Shown here piece by piece: positions 57,080 through 64,000 of a stretch of 64,000 nt of DNA. The notes beneath the pieces were generated by a model, which saw nothing but the letters and a program-made list of their open reading frames with translations, was not told the DNA's origin and did no database searches. Made by a program: the position numbers and the translations under genes. Source of the stretch: Isoetes taiwanensis (Eukaryota; Streptophyta; Lycopodiopsida; Isoetales; Isoetaceae); the NCBI GenBank assembly GCA_021234155.1, contig JAJEKV010000053.1, positions 1,315,307 to 1,379,306 on the forward strand. Direction: 5' to 3'. How positions within the stretch are numbered: the stretch's first letter is position 1; the number at the start of each line of letters is the position of its first letter.

Positions 57080-58672
57080 TGTGACGCTCCAAGTATTTAT
57101 ATGGTATAATGATAAATATATTGACACGCCACCCCAGATAGATACACCACTATGGGGCATGTTGACCTAGGGGTTGGCCACAATGGATTTAATTAGCTAT
57201 GCTAACTTAATTATAAAGGATAATTACCTAAATACTTGCTATTAAGACACCTAATGGTGGAAGGCTTCATTTGGCATAACCTCGGGTGGCTAGCATGGGG
57301 GTTTCTAAACCAAGCCACCACCAAGTGACAAATACCACCCCCATCTCACCCCAATTTCGACCCAACCAAAGACTGTGAAGCGCCTAAGCCGCCAGTGGGC
57401 CCAAATTGAACCTCGCCCCAATCGCCAAGACACCCTTTAACCGCTTGTCGCCACCCCAAGACATCACTATGGAGGCACCCCTTGACAACGGCTCTAGCCA
57501 AACACCGGGTCGCTGGTAGTTTAATTTGCAATTTGTAGAATAATACTTTGGTGTTCTTGTCCGACTAGCTTTGGTTCGCATTAACCCTTCTTTGGTAACT
57601 AGGAATATTGTTCAATTATGAATGATGCTCTATTATGGAATGGTCGATGTTTCTATGAGTTAGTTCAGTAATTTCCAAGAAACAAGGTTAAAAGGGGGTA
57701 GAGGCCTCCGAGCTCAAGTATAGAATGCCCTAGTACTTCCTTAAATGCCCTACTAGATTCGCCTCAGGCACAAGAGCCCACCGGTCATAGATATGGTCCG
57801 GCTTAGCACTGCATAAGGGACGCAGCGGTGAAGTAGGGGTGGGTCTTGCACGACAGCATAAAAGGCCCCCCGAGACTCCTACAAGGGCTAGGCCCCGATA
57901 GCCGGGCCACGCGGAGGGCCGGGTATGGGTCCGACACTCCCCGGTGTAGTGGTGTGACCCGTATGGGGCACCATGCACTTTGAGTAGAATTAGGGTGAGT
58001 AAGTCCGCACGGATGCGGGGGTTGCCGAGCGCGCACGATTCTCTAGCTCACCCACTCCACACCACCTGCGGATCCCGAAGGGGACGCCCCCCACCGCCTC
58101 ATCTGACCGTGTCATGAGCCCGAGTAGACTCAAAGGGTGATCCCTAGAGTCTACGCTCCTCCCAAGGCTATAGCGGCCATAGCGTGATTCGACCCATCCG
58201 CAGTGTGCACAGGAGGGGCGGATGGAGTGGACAACCCTAGCCGATGTTCTATGCCGCCCAACGCCATGCCAAGATCTCGGCTCGGCCGATCTCCTCCGAG
58301 ACCCGCCAGTCAGGCCGCTTCCCCCACTAGAGTCTCGAGCCGGGTAGAACCTCCGGTTTTGGGTGTTTTCTTAGTCTTAGATGCATATTCTGCCGTTGGT
58401 ATTTGGATGGATGTGCCATCCTTCGAGGTGGTTATTTATATGTGATTCATGCCGTGTGCTAACCCTTTGTATTCATGCTTCCGGCTTAATGACGTAGAGC
58501 CCCATTGAAGGCGTAATTTAATGACCCTTCACAGTCCTTCTTTCAACATCATATTATAGATGGCCCGGAATAGATCGGAGGGGTTCTCGCCTTTCATGGC
58601 GAAGTTGGTCGCCATGGGAGGGAAAAGTCCCCCGTGATGTATACGGCCAGGGTCGATATGTTCGTGGAGCCC
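57080..58672 (+). repeat. 3' LTR copy
   Basis: It starts after the polypurine tract. From 57303 on it matches the 5' copy collinearly to about 58672. The region downstream (AAGCTTCTCC...) does not match what follows the 5' copy, so the true right end is uncertain. The two copies differ by many small indels and C/T changes, so the insertion is old or the sequence is poorly polished. Confidence 0.8.
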
Positions 58673-61600
58673 ACAAGAAGCTTCTCCATCTCAAGGAACG
58701 ACAAAGATAGGACATCTACATAGGAAATGAACTCGACAAACAAGAAAATATACATCACTGAAAGCCCCGTAACTGCCCATTTCAAAAGAAAAGTTGCCAA
58801 ACATGTAGCCTCAACTATCAAGACTTCCAAAACTCGCCAAGAACTCAAGCACTTCGACAAGCATGGAGAGCCATGGGCTTAAGTTCAAGCTCCGCCCATA
58901 GCCTCCACACGTAAAAGAATGAGAAAGGAAAAGTAGAGATGGGAAAAAAAAATACTATTTTTCTGCCTCACCACCGAATTTCGCCTTCCGGCTTTTTTTA
59001 CGGGGTGCCGCCTAGTTCTCGAGTTTGATCGGGGAATGCAGCAGGGCGCCGCCGCCGCGACCACGCCATCGCCGATTTCCGCCGAAACCCTCCAACCAGG
59101 CGGTTCCCTAGCACATAGACTCCAACTTTTCTAAGAAAAACTTTGTGCCTATGCTGTCATAGGCACACTACTTTTTCCAAAATAATTTGTCTATGAATAT
59201 ATAGCATAATAACAGGGGGTTGCTTTTGTATTTTTGTACTCTTTTCCCTAAGGTTTTTATATGATTTCATGGTGTATTCTTGTGGATGTACTAATGCACA
59301 CATCTAGAGTGTACATATGCACTCCTTATTTTTTTATGGCACTTGCCAATGTTTTAACCCATTAAAAAAAATAATAATAATAATAAAAATGATTCATGGC
59401 ATGCAGAGCTCGAGAGGTATTGCTTCAGGTTTGAAATATAGGAGGCCTAAGACTCGTCCTAAAGAAGCCAAAATATTTTCTAGAGCTCCTTTCCAATTGA
59501 GCATTTGATTTGAACAGCAAAATGGGTTTTTTCTCAGACTATTTTTGTTCAATCATGCCACTGCGCAATCCATGGTTGGTCTACCTCTAAGAATGTTAAA
59601 TCATGGATAATTTGGCATCCCGATGCAATTTGCTAGTTAAATTGGAGCTATGGCTACCTAAAAAAAAAACTTAATCCACTCTCGCTTGTAGATATCAACA
59701 AAGTACTTTTGTTTTGGGTTGCGTGATTCTCGCTTGATTTCATCACAAATGATCATTCCCTTCACCCGATCTCTAATCGATGGTAATGCCGTGATTCGGA
59801 TATGGTGGGGCGTAAAGATATCAATGCCTAGATTTTGTGGGTTTTTGGCCACTTGCTTTCCGCCCCGTTAGAAATCGCAGCTTTACAAGCCATAGCCAAA
59901 TCTTCATTGTTTTCTCGCAATTAGATGTCCATCTTGTTGATACCGCATTCTCTCATTTCAATTTTCATATAATGCTCATGCAAATGACAATAGATGACAC
60001 CTTTTATGCATATTAGGCGATGGCTTAATCAACTTACCTCCGTGTTAAGGATTTGGTTTTCCTTCATTATTGAGTTGGCAAAGATTTGTCATATAATGGT
60101 GATTAGTGAAGATGCCGTACGATTTTATATTTTGGTTCTCCTCAGAGTGTTTTAGGTGATAGTCGCTGAATGCCATATACTTCAAGAACATTTTGAGGAA
60201 AACATCCATATACTTCAAGATGCGCCATCATCTACGCAGTCCCAAATATATGGGTTGTCTAATTTGTGGTAGTTGTCGATTCTATACTTCAAGACGCCCC
60301 ATCATCCGCAAGCAGTCCAAAATATAGGTTGCATAATTTATGGCGAGAGTCAAACATCTCAAATTAAATGTCCATCTTGACAAGACATTCTCTCATATAA
60401 GGTCTCATAGACGCCTGACTGCTTTTGTGCCGCCGATTCTAGAAGCCTTCTTGAAGGTGCTAACTCATCAAGGCTATAGAATCCTCTTTACCTCCAACAC
60501 TAAAAGGTGAGCCTCGCTTATATCTAAATTTTGCAAAACTTCGCCATGGACCTACTTAATAGTTATACTTTTTCGCTTTTATATGAGATGTGCTTTTATG
60601 GTAGACATATGCAAAGAACATTACTTGTGGAGAAGATTTACTTATAAGGTTAAGCTGTGGGTTAAGTTCCTTTGCTTCAAGTTTTCCCTATTGTTTTGCC
60701 TTGCCGTACCATCAAGTCCCATAGTCCCATTGCCGTAGCCAGCTTCACGATTATTGTGCTGCATGTTGCCCATACTTGTAGCGCTTATACAGGGACAATG
60801 GCTGGATACAGTGAGTCTCTATCTCCAACAGTAAAGAAGAGGTTTTCAGATATTTAATTAATATGCATACTATGCAGCATATATTCAGTTCGCTAATGTG
60901 TTTCTTATTTGTTCTTGGAGAGTTGTAGAGTCTTTGGCCGAGAAATTAATGTCTACATTATTCGTGAACTGTGGCAGAAGGGGGCATTTTAAGTTGCCTG
61001 CAGACAATAGAGCTTGGTAGATGGGCCATGCTTGATTTACCTTTGAAATAAGCTATAGTACAATAGAAAGAGGAACTGAAATTGTTTGTCTACTAATAAA
61101 TGTGATATGGCATTATATGAGCTATGAAAATTTAAGAAGGATCCGTGGGCAAGATCCGTGGCATAATCTTTACTTTACACCGCTATAAAATTTAACATTC
61201 TTCAAAAGCATTTTGAAGAAATTTATTTTGGGAGTATATATTCATGTCGTGACTTTATGTTGCAATCTTACACGCTTGCAAAGGTATAGATGGGGTGAAT
61301 AATGGGTTCAAATCCCATATTATAATCTCACTACTAATTATATGCTCAGTTCAAATTTCTTTTATAATATCACTATAATTTAAACTTTATATGCAATACT
61401 GCTCTACGATAATATGCATTGCTCTTTGGATTAACCCAGGCTTGATTCCTGTGGAGTTTGCTTTCTTAGGGCGTGAAGGGCCCAATTTTTTTTTCTTTTA
61501 TATAACAAACAACATATAACTATCATTAACATTAATTAACACAAACCATTGCATTTAACACATTTAAATTAAAATTTGACATTTTCATATATGTACAAAA

Positions 61601-61870
61601 TCAACACCATTAAGTACATTTCCTCAAACCTTATAGTATATTGCAAACCTCAATATACAGTGTACAAAAACTTGTAAAGGCATACCCCACAAACGAGGAT
61701 CGCTATGCACAGTCCAGATCGAGGAATAAAGGGGAAATATACCCATCCAATAGCTCTCGGTGCCCGGAGTAACCCTACGTGTGAATATGCACCCAAACCA
61801 AAGGGGGTTTCAGGGGGATTTAAATTTAAATGTGTTAAATGCAATGATTTGTGTTAATTAATGTTAATGG
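58673..61870. other. Intergenic sequence
   Basis: A perfect 10-bp stem with 4-nt loop (TGTGCCTATG/CATAGGCACA) lies at 59144-59167. A GC-rich GCCGCCGCC patch is near 59045-59080, and phrases such as ATACTTCAAGA are repeated near 60175-60300. A minus-strand frame at 59658-59852 (KGMIICDEIKRESRNPKQKY) looks protein-like but matches no family I know. No gene is supported. Confidence 0.4.
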
Positions 61871-61877
61871 TAGTTAT

Positions 61878-63560
61878 GTTTTTTTTTTTTTTTTGATGAA
61901 CGTGGACCTTTATTACTCAAAAGAATACAAAGAGTACATGGGGGACTCAAAACCCAGTGGAGAAGATATCCACTAGAGCAACACTACCCACCACATACAT
62001 AACATAGAAAAGCAGAGAATACAGATCACCATGAGCACCACTGTTTGCTATGAGTAGGTGTGAATCTGAAGATATTGTTCCCAAATGATACTTTTGATGT
62101 CATCCTTCAAGGAAGAACATTTGTACGCCTTCACAATGCGACTAAGGACATCGCTAAGCACTTGGCGATCCGAAAAGAGTCGTCCCTTGAAGATGAGGAG
62201 ATTCCGCTCTTCCGTGATGGACCGGATGATCCAAGCAGATGCTAAATGGAAAGCCCTTTTGCCAACTTGTCCCAAGAACTAGGATAGACCGACAAAAAGG
62301 ACCTCGGCCGACTATTCAAGTCACAATGGAAAAGACTCGTAAGCCACCGCCAAGCAGTGCCTAACATGGTGCACAAGAAAAAGCAAAGGCTCAATTGTCT
62401 CATCCCTCATCGTGGCAAAGAGGGCGATCACGAGAGACTTCGACGAAAATGGATGAACAATGTTGTTTACCCGCACGCATCTATGAGTGATCTCGCCACC
62501 ATAAAATGGATAGCTTAGGATGAAGCAATTTATCCCATACCCATCGCCGTGATCGCTTTTAATGATGAGGCTCCTGGGATAACTAAAGGCCACTTTTGGC
62601 GATGGAGGCAACACCTCGTGATGAAGCAGACCACATACATCGAAAAGCACCGTGCTCCTCCTTAACACCGCCATGAACCACCCAGTGAGTGGGGAGCCAC
62701 GCCTTGTGGGTGTGGAGGAAGTGTAGCGCCTACTTTTTTCCCAAATGCTCCGGCCCCAACGGCGACTTCAATTTGAACTCATTCCACGCCAACAATCTTG
62801 TCTCATTATACCATGCGATACGGGTGAGCACACTTTCCGCCGCCACCGACGCTAAGGCCAATGGATGGACGTAAGAGACCGTGGACACCGCATGACCGGC
62901 CACCCAAAGGGATCCACCAACAACCGGGTCAGAGGATCTGTGGGGGCCATTGGATGGAACCGAAACAAAGTGCGCATAGCCTCCCAAGCAGCTTAGCAAC
63001 CCCTTGAGGAAAGGAGATGCATTAGGATATGGAGAAAGTGGATAGAATAATGCCCATGGGAGGAGAGGCTTAATGGATGGAGAGCCAAAGGAAATGCACC
63101 TCTCAGAAGACCGGTGAATGAGACGCAGACTGAGAATTATCAGCATTATTGAGAATCCGCCACATGAACTTAGAGATCACCACCTTGCTCCTCGAGAAGA
63201 AAGTGAATCATCCCCAGCCCCCACAAAGTTTAGGCATAATGCACTTCACCAACTAACTTTAACATCGCCTCCTTCTTCGCCCACCCCGTATGAAGTTCCC
63301 GACAAAGGCGAACAATGAGTCTGATCTTTGATCATGGTGCCAAAGAAGATGGATGCCATGTAGACATGTGTACCACTTAACTGACTTTGCCACGCCATAC
63401 CCGACTCACCATGGATAACTTAGCCGTGGACCACCGTAACAAATGCCCTTCCAACCCCTTTAATAATGACATCCCATGCATCACCAGATGAGAGGTGTAT
63501 ACCAACTGGAATGCCTAGAAGCTTAGTTGCCTTCCCATGAGGAAGAACCTTCCACAAGGC
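61878..63560 (-). mobile_element. 5'-truncated second copy of the L1-type LINE
   Basis: The T-run at 61879-61893 is the poly-A tail in reverse. On the minus strand 62275-62048 encodes KRAFHLASAWIIRSI..., matching the tail of the first copy (24483-24208). Near 63540-63500 the sequence for KLLGIPVGIHLSSGDAWD matches 25690-25610 of the first copy, even in untranslated detail (CCTTCCCATGAGGAAG). The copy ends inside the RT domain, the usual result of incomplete reverse transcription. Frames between are broken. Confidence 0.85.
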
Positions 63561-64000
63561 ATCCAAAATTAAAACTCTACATGGTTTTTCCCATGGTTAT
63601 GACTATAAAACCATTCTACAAAACCAATGCATGTTTGTGGGTTGATATCATTAAAAACCATATGTGGCTAAACTAATGGGTTCTCTTGTGAGGTTTTTAG
63701 GATGGTTAGATGGATGGGCTTTTTGTAGAGTTTGTCAAAGTGGTTTTGCATGTTGATAAATGAATGTGGTATATTATACCATTTTAAGTATATGGTTTGT
63801 CCATGTGGTATAACATGAAGGTTGTGGATGTGGTTTAATATGGTGTTCATTCATGTGATTCTAGAATGCGGTTCATTATTGTGGTAAACTGACATGACTA
63901 AATGTCATGGTAAATGCACTAGTCATGCCATGGTAAACGCACATGGTTTGGAATGTGTTAGAAATTACTGTTAATCTTAGGTGTATTTGTTTGTTCCAAA
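63561..64000. other. AT-rich end of the window
   Basis: Loose repetition of (A/C)ATGGTTT and TGTGGTATA phrases. No gene is visible. Confidence 0.35.

Larger units (their letters stand above)
45908..58672 (+). mobile_element. Decayed Ty3/Gypsy chromovirus with long LTRs (about 12.8 kb)
   Basis: Two direct copies of a long sequence (45908 to about 47275, and about 57080-58672) flank relics of gag (about 52200-52960), aspartic protease (53163), RT (53880-54470), RNase H (54640-54970), integrase (55140-56200) and chromodomain (56290-56450). That is the order of a chromodomain-bearing Ty3/Gypsy element. A purine-rich run GGAGGGGGAGAA just before TGTGACG at about 57078 is the usual polypurine tract and LTR start. 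I found no primer-binding site. The interior between the 5' LTR and gag is unusually long (about 5 kb) and carries non-retroviral sequence. Confidence 0.85.

Noticed and set aside
59144-59167. Perfect 10-bp hairpin as a terminator or small-RNA gene
   Set aside because: It is a single short stem-loop with no adjoining gene; such hairpins occur by chance in this much DNA.

Overview
This window is nuclear DNA of a land plant. The evidence is a split 20S proteasome alpha-7 gene with plant-like sequence and spliceosomal introns, a plant/fungal-type atypical dual-specificity phosphatase, plant L1-type LINEs, and a chromodomain Ty3/Gypsy element. The species cannot be fixed from the sequence. The LINE family with L1-ORF1-like proteins, the huge (CT)n tracts and the minisatellites make me lean weakly to a seed-free plant such as a fern or lycophyte. 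Only two or three genes look like cellular genes; most of the rest is repeat-derived.

Layout. 1-1350: palindromic and foldback repeats, including a 711-bp stretch bounded by 25-bp inverted repeats that ends about 235 bp before the proteasome start codon. 1584-2719: the proteasome gene (three exons, the second intron of GC-AG type). 2720-5900: AT-rich sequence with a 43-bp duplication and three copies of a 195-bp repeat. 5900-7440: decayed LINE 3' ends on both strands. 7445-22220: a head-to-tail array of non-LTR retrotransposons. One ORF1 remnant and three near full-length units (A, B, C) each begin just after a (CT)n tract and end in a conserved 3' stem-loop, an (ATTTC)n tail and another (CT)n tract. 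23590-24080: another LINE relic. 24088-29990: an L1-type plant LINE on the minus strand, carrying a 232-bp MITE with a perfect 8-bp target duplication inside ORF2.

30631-31440: an intronless PFA-DSP-like phosphatase ORF whose 3' end runs into a tandem repeat. 31700-39600: mostly gene-poor sequence with a TA-flanked MITE, a strong palindrome, LINE tails and a MULE transposase relic. 39600-42560: a composite minisatellite field of three short motif families. 42560-45894: sequence with no firm gene, ending at a 13-base N gap.

45908-58672: a decayed chromovirus-type Ty3/Gypsy retrotransposon with long LTR copies and relics of gag, protease, reverse transcriptase, RNase H, integrase and chromodomain. 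Between its 5' LTR and gag lie three unexpected things: a broken unknown reading frame, a frameshifted histone H3-fold pseudogene (48961-49262), and an intact 462-codon ORF (49459-50847) of unknown function with promoter-like sequence. 58673-61870 has no recognisable gene. 61878-63560 is a 5'-truncated second copy of the L1-type LINE.

The strongest candidates for something undescribed are the LINE lineage that repeatedly inserts at (CT)n microsatellites, and the histone-like pseudogene plus intact unknown ORF inside a Gypsy element. Small indels are common from about 19.5 kb onward, so some reading-frame breaks may be assembly errors rather than real mutations.
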